IMG/VR virus record: IMGVR_UViG_3300029319_000322
Location: 1 to 29,959 of that record
DNA length: 29,959 bases
Source: a virus
Direction: 5' to 3' (one strand)
In this document: positions 21,052 through 28,447 of the stretch, in pieces
How positions within the stretch are numbered: position 1 is the first letter of the stretch
Layout: each line of letters starts with the position of its first letter
Notes under the pieces: model-generated
The model's database searches: none
The model's input: only the letters and a program-made list of their open reading frames with translations
What the model was told of the DNA's origin: nothing
Program-made: the position numbers and the translations under genes

Positions 21052-21339
21052 TTATAAAGGAAAGTTTTTTTTCCATGCTCTAATAGACCAGTAAGCTGGT
21101 GATAATGTTTTTTGACCCTTTACCTCTTTTAGCACCCCACCCATTCTTGCTAGAAACGACTTTTGCCTAGCTGGTATACTTTTCTTTATACTCATACCCC
21201 TTGCACCAAAAGTAACTTTTTTTATTTTCCCAGTAGATTTTTCTTTTACATATACCCCAAACTTTTTTCTCTTTGATTCACTAGCAGATAGTCTAAAAGG
21301 TTTATTTAGTTTTACTTGTTTACCTCTATATTCTGCCAT
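21052..21339 (-). CDS. Small basic head-associated protein, 95 aa
   Basis: The sequence holds the pattern Y-V-K ... V-x-F-G ... R-x-S-F-x-A-R ... YWS-x-R-x-W: KFGVYVKEKSTGKIKKVTFG (27-46), IPARQKSFLARMGG and SPAYWSIRAWKKNFP. I recognise this as a divergent member of the small phage family often annotated DUF5872/DUF6321; the cysteines usually found between the SFxAR and YWS parts are absent. It is the third of three basic small genes between portal and MuF-like head protein. Its biochemical role is unknown. Confidence 0.65.
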   Translation of the reverse strand: MAEYRGKQVKLNKPFRLSASESKRKKFGVYVKEKSTGKIKKVTFGARGMSIKKSIPARQKSFLARMGGVLKEVKGQKTLSPAYWSIRAWKKNFPL

Positions 21340-21605
21340 TATTTTTTTCTCTTTCTTTTACTTGCTCTTCTAATTAAATCTGTATCAAAAGTTCCTGATC
21401 TGCCTCTGCTAATTAGTTTGTTTACTCTAGCCATAGCCCATGCGTTCATAGACATTCTAGGTCTACTACCAGAACTCAGAAACGCACCTTGTCCTCTGCG
21501 ATAACTAGCTTTTAAATCTGCTAAATTAAATAGTTTTGATTTCTTTGCTTTTGCTTTTAATGTTTTGATAGTTGTTGCTGATAATGGTTTTCTTTTTACT
21601 GCCAT
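21339..21605 (-). CDS. Small basic protein, DUF5824-like, 88 aa
   Basis: The central segment ASYRRGQGAFLSSGSRPRMS (33-52), followed by MNAWAMARVNKLIS, matches the pattern Y-R-R-G-x-G-A ... S-x-R-P ... W-A-x-A-R-V that I associate with DUF5824, a family found in large DNA viruses and phages. The ends are lysine/arginine-rich. It overlaps both neighbours by one base (TAATG). It probably acts in the head or on DNA; the actual function is not known. Confidence 0.65.
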   Translation of the reverse strand: MAVKRKPLSATTIKTLKAKAKKSKLFNLADLKASYRRGQGAFLSSGSRPRMSMNAWAMARVNKLISRGRSGTFDTDLIRRASKRKRKK

Positions 21606-21790
21606 TATACCCTAGTCCTTCTTCTTAATAATGATCTAGGTATTCTTGCACCACTTTTATACAATGCACTAACTTGTTTAATTAAATTAGCTCTCATAGT
21701 TCTTTTTGATCCTTTTAAACCTGAAAGATACTTTTTAGGTATCTTAGTTTTTTTATCTTTAGGAACTCGTTTCCTCTTCTGTTTCGCCAA
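21605..21790 (-). CDS. Arg/Lys-rich small protein, 61 aa
   Basis: The start is TTG at 21790, inside the end of the portal gene, with a clear GAGGGAGTAACAG upstream. The product begins with a Lys-rich stretch (AKQKRKRVPKDKKTKIPKKY) and continues LSGLKGSKRTMRANLIKQVS to an Arg-rich end (RIPRSLLRRRTRV). It is the first of three basic small genes between the portal and MuF-like genes. Its function is unknown; a virion or nucleic acid role is inferred from charge and place. Confidence 0.6.
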   Translation of the reverse strand: MAKQKRKRVPKDKKTKIPKKYLSGLKGSKRTMRANLIKQVSALYKSGARIPRSLLRRRTRV

Positions 21791-23189
21791 CTGTTACTCC
21801 CTCTACGTTTGTTGTTTGAAATTGACCTCGAACTGATCTTGAGTTGTCAATCTCTTCATTAATTGTTTTTATCTTGTCGTTGTCATCTATAACTGTATCT
21901 GCAATTTGTTTGTCGATTTCTTTGTTAAATGTTTCTGACTTTACACCACTAGCTTTTGCCATTTGTAAATATTGCATATCATTCGCCCAATCTCTAACAT
22001 CAAAAGTATCTGGGTAATTTACTGAACCATCAAATTCTTTATCTAACCATCTAGCAAATAAACTCCAGATATGTTCCTCTGCATTTTCTAAATAATCTGC
22101 TTTCTCCGACAGTCTTGCATTGAGTAATTGAAATTCTGTTTGTAATGCTATACCACTAGCTATCTGTGTTCCAGTAGCTCTTACTGAACCCATGTGTGTA
22201 ATTCTATCTATAGCATCTACTTTATTTTGTATACACTTCATAATGCCATCTAGGTTTTGACCACTAGGTTGAATGATGTAAGGTTTCAAAGCACTATCCA
22301 TATCTTCAGGTATTTCTATAATAGAACCAGCTCCAGCAGATGCTTCTACATTAGGTGTCTTAACTAAGCTAGGGTGGTTTGCTAGTCTTATCAGTTGTTC
22401 TTTTTCTGAATAATCATTATAGATAGATTGTTGTAAATATGCCACATCTGATAAATCACTTATACCTATGGGTCTTTTATGACCTCTTAAATTATAAACA
22501 TTTACTGCTGGTATAACTCCTATAGGATTAGGCACTTCGTCTAACAGTTTTGCATCTCCTTCCTCATACTCTTTATCATACTCTTCTACTTCATAAGTGC
22601 TGATAGTTTCCTCTGTAAATACTTTTATGATAGCTCTTTCAGTTGTCATATCTTCTACAATGACTAAATAGTCTAAATAAAATCTACCACTATTTGCTCT
22701 ACTGTAATTCCAGTTAACAACATTCTCTGGTGTATATATTGATACATAAGGTCTTATATCTTGAGCCAGTTCCTCTGCTCTTGTTTTTGCATTGCTTTGA
22801 GGTTTGTCTACAATAACCCAGCAGTTACCATAGATAGATGCGTTCATCTGCACTTCCCTCATAATTGTGTTAAAACTCCTCCCATCTAAATCTGCATCTT
22901 TGATAAAAGATTGTAGTTGTTCATCTCCATCTAAACTTCCGTAATCTCTAGTGGGAGGAACTCGCCATAAAAAACTGGTGTATATTTGCACGACATTCTT
23001 ACAATGGTTATCTAATGGAGTATGTCTTATTCTTGCATCATACTCCTCAGGTGATTCCAAAATATATCTGTGTAAATAATATCCGTTTTTGTAATCATTG
23101 CCACCCAGGTAACTGCGTATGTAAAATTCCCAGTTCTCTATGTTAGCTTTCCATAAATGGTGTTTCTCTTGTAATTCATCTCTATTCAT
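21759..23189 (-). CDS. Portal protein, DUF4055-like, 476 aa
   Basis: The N-terminal segment has WEFYIRSYLGGNDYKNGYYL (20-39) and SPEEYDARIRHTPLDNHCKN (46-65), followed by VVQIYTSFLWRVPPTRDYG and the long helical core (VAYLQQSIYNDYSEKEQLIR). This arrangement matches the DUF4055-type portal proteins of siphoviruses. The ring of twelve portal subunits forms the DNA entry vertex and docks the terminase encoded immediately upstream. Start ATG 23189 abuts the end of the TerL gene. The C-terminus (GQFQTTNVEGVTVGETEEE) is disordered and acidic. Confidence 0.85.
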   Translation of the reverse strand: MNRDELQEKHHLWKANIENWEFYIRSYLGGNDYKNGYYLHRYILESPEEYDARIRHTPLDNHCKNVVQIYTSFLWRVPPTRDYGSLDGDEQLQSFIKDADLDGRSFNTIMREVQMNASIYGNCWVIVDKPQSNAKTRAEELAQDIRPYVSIYTPENVVNWNYSRANSGRFYLDYLVIVEDMTTERAIIKVFTEETISTYEVEEYDKEYEEGDAKLLDEVPNPIGVIPAVNVYNLRGHKRPIGISDLSDVAYLQQSIYNDYSEKEQLIRLANHPSLVKTPNVEASAGAGSIIEIPEDMDSALKPYIIQPSGQNLDGIMKCIQNKVDAIDRITHMGSVRATGTQIASGIALQTEFQLLNARLSEKADYLENAEEHIWSLFARWLDKEFDGSVNYPDTFDVRDWANDMQYLQMAKASGVKSETFNKEIDKQIADTVIDDNDKIKTINEEIDNSRSVRGQFQTTNVEGVTVGETEEETSS

Positions 23190-24407
23190 TTAACTCCACC
23201 TCTTTTGATCAGTTGGTATAAAGTTTCTCCTTATAGGATAGTTGTATTCTATCAAATAACCCAGAGCATCATTAAAATGATCGTACCCACTATCCTTATC
23301 TGGTATATGAGTTCCTTCTTTGTATATTTGTCTTTCTATACTCTTTATCACATTTTTACAAGTATTTAAAACAAATAAACTACTTTTACCAGCAACATTT
23401 TTTAATTTAGAATTTACTGCATTGATTCTATCTCTAACTAAAGGAGCTGTGTTTTTACACTTGACCTCAAATCCAAAGTTTTTAAGTATTGCTAAATCTG
23501 TTAGTCCACCAGCAGATGTTTTTCTTTGTCTTGCACTAGGATCAGGATAGATAATAATATTTTTATGTTTATATCTGTTTCTGATCTCTTCACACATCTC
23601 ATTCGTATTAGAGGAATATATTTGTATCTCATCTATTACTGTAACTATATTCTTACTTATTGTAGTTACTACTGCACACATTGGGTCTACGTTAAAGTCT
23701 AGTCCTATGTGATAAAACAATTCATTATCCTTATATGTTTCTATTATATTTTTTTCTCTACTAAAATTATAATATATCATTCCTGAATAGTTTACAAATG
23801 TTGCTTCATATTCTTGCTGAAATGTTCTCAAATCTAAATCTTGTTTTGCTTGTTCTATTTCCTCTTTACTAACTTGCTGACCTTCTAATGTAGTATATTT
23901 GAAACTCTCCCATTCATTGTTTGTTTCACCCATCTTAAATAGATCATAACTCCAGTTACCAAAACCTCTTGGACTTCCACAGAATAAAGCATGACCATTT
24001 GTATCTGATAATGTTGGTCTTAATACTTCATACCAAGCTGTCTTGTTTACGTCTGAAAATTCATCAATAATTAATTTATCTAACCCAACCCCCCTTAGTG
24101 CTGATTCATTATCTGACCCCCTTAAGGTAATTGTTGAGTTATTTCTTAATGTAATAGTAAGATCACTATGGTTGATAGTCTTAACCCATCTATGTGCTAA
24201 CATTTTTTCTTTTAACACATTCCAGCATATTGCCTTTGCTTGTCTGTAAGTAGGAGCTACATACCAGACCTTTTTATTAGGTTGACTTGAATACTTGGCT
24301 ATTTCGTTTATTGCTAAATATGTTTTACCAAACCTTCTACCAGTAATCAAAACCCTAAATCTAGCTTTAGAATTAGTTACTGCTTTTTGTGGTTCAGTTA
24401 GTGGCAT
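23190..24407 (-). CDS. terL: Terminase large subunit, 405 aa
   Basis: The ATPase domain has Walker A GRRFGKT (23-29), Walker B LIIDEF (112-117) and the coupling motif FCGSPRG (142-148). The nuclease domain has HIGLDFNVDP (catalytic Asp237), IIIYPDPSAR (Asp289) and GYDHFNDALGYL (Asp376, Asp380). It is an ATP-driven DNA-packaging motor that cuts the concatemer. ATG 24407 overlaps the TGA of the small subunit gene (TGATG); an in-frame TTG just upstream (24410) is not needed. The length is typical for short TerL proteins of marine siphoviruses. Confidence 0.93.
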   Translation of the reverse strand: MPLTEPQKAVTNSKARFRVLITGRRFGKTYLAINEIAKYSSQPNKKVWYVAPTYRQAKAICWNVLKEKMLAHRWVKTINHSDLTITLRNNSTITLRGSDNESALRGVGLDKLIIDEFSDVNKTAWYEVLRPTLSDTNGHALFCGSPRGFGNWSYDLFKMGETNNEWESFKYTTLEGQQVSKEEIEQAKQDLDLRTFQQEYEATFVNYSGMIYYNFSREKNIIETYKDNELFYHIGLDFNVDPMCAVVTTISKNIVTVIDEIQIYSSNTNEMCEEIRNRYKHKNIIIYPDPSARQRKTSAGGLTDLAILKNFGFEVKCKNTAPLVRDRINAVNSKLKNVAGKSSLFVLNTCKNVIKSIERQIYKEGTHIPDKDSGYDHFNDALGYLIEYNYPIRRNFIPTDQKRWS

Positions 24408-24712
24408 CAATCATTTGTCCATACTAAAGGCTCTTCTAACTGGTTCTCTTCTATTCTATCTTGTTGACCTAATAAGTTCTTACCTAAAAATATTTGCATA
24501 GTTACATTACCTTTTTCTGCTGACTTCCATTGTAGCTGTCTTAACCTTAATTTCTGCTCTGCCCTTCCTTTTAGCAATATATCCGAATAACTCTTTTCAA
24601 GTAAGTCTGCTGAACACCCAAAGAAATCTGCCATCTCCTTGTTAGTGCAACCAAATTTAGCTAACTTTTTTAATTGTTCTACATCTATATTATATTTCTT
24701 AGGTCTAGCCAT
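24407..24712 (-). CDS. terS: Terminase small subunit, 101 aa
   Basis: The N-terminus carries a helix-turn-helix (VEQLKKLAKFGCTNKEMADF, then GCSADLLEKSYSDILLKG), followed by a helical oligomerisation region (RLRQLQWKSAEKGNVTMQIF) and a short acidic tail. This is the arrangement of the terminase small subunit, which recognises the packaging site and stimulates TerL. It overlaps the TerL start by three bases and is preceded by a 42-aa gene with a TAATG overlap. Confidence 0.82.
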   Translation of the reverse strand: MARPKKYNIDVEQLKKLAKFGCTNKEMADFFGCSADLLEKSYSDILLKGRAEQKLRLRQLQWKSAEKGNVTMQIFLGKNLLGQQDRIEENQLEEPLVWTND

Positions 24713-24840
24713 TATTCTATTCTGAATATATCTTGATAAATTAAATTTACTATTTTCTCATATTCTTTTTGATCATATTTTTTTATATCTATTTCAATAA
24801 CTAACTTTCTAAAGAGTTCTGCTTTCTTTATAATTTCCAT
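24712..24840 (-). CDS. Small helical protein, 42 aa
   Basis: The frame starts at ATG 24840, overlapping the end of the zinc-ribbon gene by 13 nt, and ends TAA 24712-24714, overlapping the TerS start (TAATG). The product begins MEIIKKAELFRKLVIEIDIK and is a charged amphipathic helix pair, possibly dimeric. I cannot assign a function. Coupling at both ends supports it as a translated gene. Confidence 0.6.
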   Translation of the reverse strand: MEIIKKAELFRKLVIEIDIKKYDQKEYEKIVNLIYQDIFRIE

Positions 24841-25058
24841 TTTACTTTGCCTTTGAAATATTGTTTTAAACATTTTTCACATATATATTCTATAGCATTA
24901 TCTACTTTGATTATTGGATTTGCTCCACACTTACAACAGAATAACCATTTACCAGTCGAAAATTTATCTTTTTGTTTTTCATCATTCTTTTCTTTTTTAC
25001 CCATACTATAGAAGGTGTAATCTTGTCTAGGAACATCTCCTTTAAATCTATCTGTCAA
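24828..25058 (-). CDS. Zinc-ribbon small protein, 76 aa
   Basis: The C-terminal half contains a zinc-ribbon: FCCKCGANPII (Cys41/42, Cys44) and YICEKCLKQYF (Cys60, Cys63), separated by about 16 residues. The N-terminal half is Lys/Glu-rich. The apparent start is TTG at 25058 overlapping the TGA of the upstream gene; a later ATG (codon 19) gives a shorter form that keeps the ribbon. It probably binds DNA, RNA or protein as a small regulator before the terminase genes. Confidence 0.65.
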   Translation of the reverse strand: MTDRFKGDVPRQDYTFYSMGKKEKNDEKQKDKFSTGKWLFCCKCGANPIIKVDNAIEYICEKCLKQYFKGKVKWKL

Positions 25059-25918
25059 AGTCTACTACCCATGTTTAAATATTTAATTGCATCTTCTTTT
25101 GTGAACTCGCCCTCCTTGATTGCTCTTTGAACATCTGGAAAATGTTGATTAGCAAAACTTTGTATAAAAGAACTTTTATCTTTGTCTTGTATTGCTTGTT
25201 TGAACATTTTTAACCTTAGAGGATATACTTCTCCTGAGTTGTTTTCTATTTTAGCTTCTTCATCTTCATACTTTTTTGCTGACAACCAATAGGCTGGTTG
25301 TTTTGCAAATTTTTTATCTTCTATAGAACTGTAATATTTATTGTAAGTTTCTGCAAGTTGTTCTGGTTTTTCTTTCCACTTATCATCAATATTTTTAAAA
25401 TTCTTTTCTGCTATTCCCTTACTTACCTTATTAATAATTTTATTCCAAAATAAAGGGAAATAATCCTTTTTATTGGTTTTAGGTTTAATGGTAGAGGTAG
25501 GGGTAGGGGTAGGAGGGGTTTTATCTAGGTTAGGTCTAGGTTCTATGCTAGGTTTTTTTGGTCTACCTCCAAGCCTTCCATTTAGCTTTGATGCTTCTAT
25601 TCTTTTAGTGATAAACAAATATTCTTGCAGTTGTCTTTCATTCTGGTAATGATCTTGAACCTCAACAAAAAATTGTTTCAATACTGTTTCACAAGCTTTT
25701 TTTTCCTCCTCTGTGATACAGTTTGCTATTCTATAGTATGTATTGCTATCTTTTGGTATACCTTGGCATCTCTTGTTCCAGTTCCAGCATAACAATCTTA
25801 TATACACTCCTACTTCAACTGCTGTATTACTCATAGTTCCAGCAATAAAATCTTCAGTAAATAAATACCATGCTTTTAATTTTTCTTGGGGTTTGCTTTC
25901 TTTACTTATAAATGTCAT
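25055..25918 (-). CDS. DUF1376-domain replication/regulatory protein, 287 aa
   Basis: The N-terminal 100 residues (KAWYLFTEDFIAGTMSNTAV, then VGVYIRLLCWNWNKRCQGIP) match the DUF1376 family, whose members resemble phage replication initiator or primosomal proteins. The middle holds a basic NGRLGGRPKKPS and a Pro/Thr linker encoded by GGGGTA-type repeats. The C-terminal half is a helical domain (YFPLFWNKIINKVSKGIA) that may interact with a helicase loader or DNA. It lies just downstream of a candidate promoter (25937-25965) and next to a RecB-like nuclease. Confidence 0.72.
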   Translation of the reverse strand: MTFISKESKPQEKLKAWYLFTEDFIAGTMSNTAVEVGVYIRLLCWNWNKRCQGIPKDSNTYYRIANCITEEEKKACETVLKQFFVEVQDHYQNERQLQEYLFITKRIEASKLNGRLGGRPKKPSIEPRPNLDKTPPTPTPTSTIKPKTNKKDYFPLFWNKIINKVSKGIAEKNFKNIDDKWKEKPEQLAETYNKYYSSIEDKKFAKQPAYWLSAKKYEDEEAKIENNSGEVYPLRLKMFKQAIQDKDKSSFIQSFANQHFPDVQRAIKEGEFTKEDAIKYLNMGSRL

Positions 25919-25936
25919 TATTTTCTCCTCTATTTT

Positions 25937-25965
25937 ATAATAAACCTAAATGCTATTTTTGGTAA
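25937..25965 (-). promoter_or_regulatory. Possible second leftward promoter
   Basis: On the minus strand, TTACCA (25965-25960) and TATTAT (25942-25937) are spaced by 17 nt (4 of 6 and 5 of 6 consensus bases). It lies in a 55-base gap between the nuclease gene and the DUF1376 gene, about 20 bases from the ATG. It could start a middle or late transcript, but this is a sequence-only prediction in AT-rich DNA. Confidence 0.35.
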
Positions 25966-25973
25966 AGGGGTAA

Positions 25974-26762
25974 TTAATACCCCCATACTTCCATTCTAGC
26001 TTTATATACTGCTTCATCTTTCCATATCCAATCATCAGGGTTTGGAATCAATAAGTTTTTCACATCATCTAACGAATCAACTTTTGCTAACCAGTTCCCC
26101 ATAACCTTGACTATGTGTTCACAAATTTGCATTGGTCTTTTGTAATTATCTAAACTAAATTCATAAAACTCAGTACCAGACTTTTTGCAAACTAAATACC
26201 ATAGCTTTTGTGAGCAGTTAGTTGAACTTTGATATATTGCTTGTTGCATAGCATGACTATTTGATATTCCATTAGGTTTTCTAAGAGTAGTCTTTAAGTC
26301 AATATATACATCTTCTTTTGTTTTGGTATCTATGAAGTGAAAATCTGTAAATCCTATTAATGGTATTCCTTGTATATTCATTTCTATTTTTTCTTGATAC
26401 CCTATAAGATTTAATTTAAAAGCATACTCCTTTAATCTGTTTATACCCTCTTCAAATAAAGGAACTAAATTTTCTCTTTCCTCTGAATTTTTTGATCCCT
26501 TTAGTAGATTAATATTTTCATCATACTCAGATAACATTTTTTTTATTGATTCATCAGCATCTATTCCATTGAGCCACATATTTAAACCAGATTCTACTAC
26601 AGTTCCTCGAATCATAGCTGGACTAGATGGGAACTCATAACCAAACAATCTTTTTAATGCCCATCTTTCTCTATGAAAAGCAAACTCTGTGAGCTGACTA
26701 AAAGATAGTGGCAGTAAGTCTTTCTTACCACCACCATCAAACTTTTTAAAATGCTCTATCAT
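25974..26762 (-). CDS. RecB/Cas4-like PD-(D/E)XK nuclease, 262 aa
   Basis: The motifs of the RecB/Cas4 nuclease family appear in order: LSFSQLTEFAFHRERW (19-34), RGTVVESGLNMWL (52-64, with Glu58), IGFTDFHF (136-143, Asp140), VYIDLKTT (152-159, Asp155/Lys157) and QQAIYQ (173-178, with the Q-x-x-x-Y motif). Such phage nucleases act as exonucleases in recombination or DNA processing. I see no iron-sulphur cysteine set, which argues for the RecB-type rather than the Cas4 type. Start ATG 26762 overlaps the stop of a 23-aa membrane microprotein. Confidence 0.82.
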   Translation of the reverse strand: MIEHFKKFDGGGKKDLLPLSFSQLTEFAFHRERWALKRLFGYEFPSSPAMIRGTVVESGLNMWLNGIDADESIKKMLSEYDENINLLKGSKNSEERENLVPLFEEGINRLKEYAFKLNLIGYQEKIEMNIQGIPLIGFTDFHFIDTKTKEDVYIDLKTTLRKPNGISNSHAMQQAIYQSSTNCSQKLWYLVCKKSGTEFYEFSLDNYKRPMQICEHIVKVMGNWLAKVDSLDDVKNLLIPNPDDWIWKDEAVYKARMEVWGY

Positions 26763-26830
26763 ATAACACCAACTACCTGAATGAATATAGCAAATAAAAT
26801 CACAGTAATAAAAAAAGTAATATATTCCAT
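26759..26830 (-). CDS. Hydrophobic membrane microprotein, 23 aa
   Basis: A 24-codon frame from ATG 26830 to TGA 26759-26761. The ATG overlaps the TAA of the 81-residue gene (TAATG) and the TGA overlaps the nuclease start (ATGA), so both ends are coupled. The protein begins MEYITFFITVILFAIF and continues to a hydrophobic end, long enough for one membrane crossing. A leader AAGGTGCTGTA lies in the right place. Its size is like small phage membrane proteins that act as inhibitors or holin-antiholins, but no family can be assigned. Confidence 0.6.
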   Translation of the reverse strand: MEYITFFITVILFAIFIQVVGVI

Positions 26831-27075
26831 TACAGCACCTTTAAAAATTCTTCTAATGATTCTTTGTTTTTTAAAAGTTTTGCTTTTAAATCTAAAATCT
26901 CAAAATATACATTACTTTCTTTTCCATACTTTGACTGATAATTTTCTAATGCTTGTATAAGTTCTTTCATACTATCAAATTCAGGTTTATATCTAGCTAA
27001 AGTTCTTTCTTTATCTAAATCAAGTTTTTCAGATTGTATTTGTAACTCTTCCTCAGTAAATAATCTATCACTCAT
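26830..27075 (-). CDS. Coiled-coil early protein, 81 aa
   Basis: The protein is highly charged and helical: it begins MSDRLFTEEELQIQSEKLDL, then LDKERTLARYKPEFDSMKEL, and ends in a long heptad-like segment (LKAKLLKNKESLEEFLKVL). It probably dimerises. The function is unknown. It overlaps the winged-helix gene by 8 nt and directly precedes the membrane microprotein. It could be a cofactor of the adjacent nuclease or of the winged-helix protein, but that is only from position. Confidence 0.65.
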   Translation of the reverse strand: MSDRLFTEEELQIQSEKLDLDKERTLARYKPEFDSMKELIQALENYQSKYGKESNVYFEILDLKAKLLKNKESLEEFLKVL

Positions 27076-27298
27076 TTGCTTCTCCCTCTAAAGTGTATTC
27101 AGCAAAAGTTTTGCCACCCTTAGTTATATAATTTGTAGATATATCATTACCTTCTTTTCTTAACACAAATATTCTATCACTTAATCTAAAACAACCAAAT
27201 TTAGTAAGTGCATCTAAAGGGGTAATCGCTTTACCCTCTTTTAAATGTTGTAGTATCATTTCTTTTTGTGTAAGTTTTTTTATTTTTGGTTGGCTCAT
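27068..27298 (-). CDS. Winged-helix DNA-binding protein, HTH_39-like, 76 aa
   Basis: The sequence is like small winged-helix proteins: KLTQKEMILQHLKEGKAITP (9-28), LDALTKFGCFRLSDRIFVLR (29-48) and a wing with ISTNYITKGGKTFAEYTL. The motif L-x-A-L-x-x-F-G-x-x-R-L-x-x-R-I-x-x-L is typical of HTH_39 (PF14090), present in many phages. It is probably a transcriptional regulator or recombination accessory. The gene lies in the early module, and its start follows AAAGGAGTATG-like sequence. Confidence 0.78.
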   Translation of the reverse strand: MSQPKIKKLTQKEMILQHLKEGKAITPLDALTKFGCFRLSDRIFVLRKEGNDISTNYITKGGKTFAEYTLEGEANE

Positions 27299-27314
27299 AA
27301 CATACTCCTTTCTA

Positions 27315-27671
27315 TTAAATGTTGTGTTTCGCCATTTCTCTCTCTGAAACGACTTTAGTCCTCAAATCGTCTCTGAAAGTCTTAAAGGATTCGTATCTAA
27401 TTTTAGACCGATTCCTCTGCTTAAGTACTTTTTCATATCTAATGTTAAAGTCCTTAATTCTTTTATCAGAATAAATATGTGCATTTAATTCTGAAGTGTT
27501 TTTATACTTTATATTCTGAGAATAATAAAGTGTTAATTCTGATATTATTAGTTGCAATTCTTTTTTCATTATTTCTAGTGCTGTGTCATTATCACTAAAC
27601 TCTAAACCCAACTGCTCTTGTTGATGAGATAACTTATGTGGGTCAAATTGTAAGCTATAAATATCAGTCAT
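27315..27671 (-). CDS. Early helical protein, 118 aa, unknown function
   Basis: The start MTDIYSLQFDPHKLSHQQEQ is followed by helical segments (EIMKKELQLIISELTLYYSQ and VLKQRNRSKIRYESFKTFRD), with a charged C-terminus (DLRTKVVSEREMAKHNI). No known motif is recognised. It overlaps the 55-residue gene by 8 nt and is followed by an AAGGAG-type leader for the winged-helix gene. The composition suggests a coiled-coil or DNA-associated protein. Confidence 0.65.
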   Translation of the reverse strand: MTDIYSLQFDPHKLSHQQEQLGLEFSDNDTALEIMKKELQLIISELTLYYSQNIKYKNTSELNAHIYSDKRIKDFNIRYEKVLKQRNRSKIRYESFKTFRDDLRTKVVSEREMAKHNI

Positions 27672-27831
27672 TTTTAATTCTGTAAGGATTTAAAGTTACT
27701 CCAAAATCAAAACCTTCTTTATAGATACGAACATACTTTGTATCTTTATAATTAGTTTTACTTTTTTTTCCTCTAAATAATCCATCTATTAATCCGTATT
27801 TATACGAATCTATTATCTTTCTTATGTTCAT
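27664..27831 (-). CDS. Basic early protein, 55 aa
   Basis: The ATG at 27831 overlaps the stop of the upstream zinc-finger gene (ATGA) and has AAAGGGAGATAAA directly upstream. A longer in-frame start at 27867 is less likely. The product starts MNIRKIIDSYKYGLIDGLFR and is basic, with GKKSKTNYKDTKYVRIYKEG and a short C-terminal strand. The function is unknown. Confidence 0.65.
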   Translation of the reverse strand: MNIRKIIDSYKYGLIDGLFRGKKSKTNYKDTKYVRIYKEGFDFGVTLNPYRIKND

Positions 27832-28043
27832 TTTATCTCCCTTTGTTTTTTTAGTTTTTGGTAGCAATCTTCACAATAGAATTTAAATCTATAATAGTGT
27901 TCTGCTACCTCTCCACACTCATGGCATTTTTTTAAATGTACAAAATTTTTCCAGTATTCCTCTGCTTTGTAAATTAATTTTATGCCTTCTTTTCTTTTAG
28001 GCACTTTTCTTTTCCCTGATCTCTTTTGCTCTAACATAATCAT
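27828..28043 (-). CDS. Zinc-finger small protein, 71 aa
   Basis: ATG 28043 is preceded by AGAGGAACAAG and overlaps the end of the 60-residue gene; an in-frame ATG at 28076 lies further inside the upstream gene and has no better leader. The N-terminal third is basic (KRSGKRKVPKRKEG). The C-terminal half contains CHECG (Cys40, Cys43) and YCEDC (Cys57, Cys60), a zinc ribbon. A nucleic-acid-binding role is likely, but no family can be named. Confidence 0.65.
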   Translation of the reverse strand: MIMLEQKRSGKRKVPKRKEGIKLIYKAEEYWKNFVHLKKCHECGEVAEHYYRFKFYCEDCYQKLKKQREIK

Positions 28044-28179
28044 CTTGTTCCTCTGGTGTTCGCAAAGTAAATCCATCTCTTAATAAATTAAAAAGTTTTG
28101 TTTCCACTTCAAATTTAGTGGGTCTGTTTTTAAATTCCATTTTATAGTTTATTTCATATTTATTTTTTTTATTAGACAT
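27997..28179 (-). CDS. Small charged early protein, 60 aa
   Basis: Starts MSNKKNKYEINYKMEFKNRP, a lysine/asparagine-rich N-terminus followed by an amphipathic middle (TKFEVETKLFNLLRDGFTLR) and an acidic-basic C-terminus. It overlaps the HNH gene's stop by 8 nt and extends into the zinc-finger gene. It may be an accessory to the nuclease. No family is recognised. Confidence 0.6.
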   Translation of the reverse strand: MSNKKNKYEINYKMEFKNRPTKFEVETKLFNLLRDGFTLRTPEEQDDYVRAKEIREKKSA

Positions 28180-28447
28180 AACCAGCTTCCTTTAGTTGTA
28201 TTCTTTCTATTAACATTTTTTTATATTTTTCATTAATAGCTTTGTTTTTGTGTGCCATTTCATGACACTTACGACACAATAAAAATAAGTTGTCTATTCT
28301 GTTTAATCTGTTGTTTTTTACTCCCCCCATACCCTTAGGTATCAAATGGTGTATATCTACCCCTACAGCTTGATTACACCCCCAGCAAATAGGGGTCTGA
28401 TCTTGATACCCCCAATATCTGCTGAAAAGTTTTTTATAATCTTTCAT
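28172..28447 (-). CDS. HNH endonuclease, 91 aa
   Basis: The HNH core with its zinc-binding cysteines is clear: CWGC (21-24), DIHHLIPKGMGG (31-42, His33/34), IDNLFLLC (51-58, Asn53) and CRKCHEMAH (58-66). This is a stand-alone small HNH nuclease. Phage HNH proteins often nick or cut DNA during packaging or recombination, but this one is in the early module and not beside the terminase. Its ATG at 28447 overlaps the stop of the OB-fold-like gene. Confidence 0.88.
   Translation of the reverse strand: MKDYKKLFSRYWGYQDQTPICWGCNQAVGVDIHHLIPKGMGGVKNNRLNRIDNLFLLCRKCHEMAHKNKAINEKYKKMLIERIQLKEAGYV

Noticed and set aside
25495-25525. GGGGTA-type repeats as an origin or iteron array
   Set aside because: They encode the Thr/Pro linker of the DUF1376 protein in frame and have no dyad; a coding explanation suffices.
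28172-28447. Homing endonuclease in an intron or intein
   Set aside because: The HNH gene overlaps its neighbours as an ordinary operon member, with no split host gene around it.
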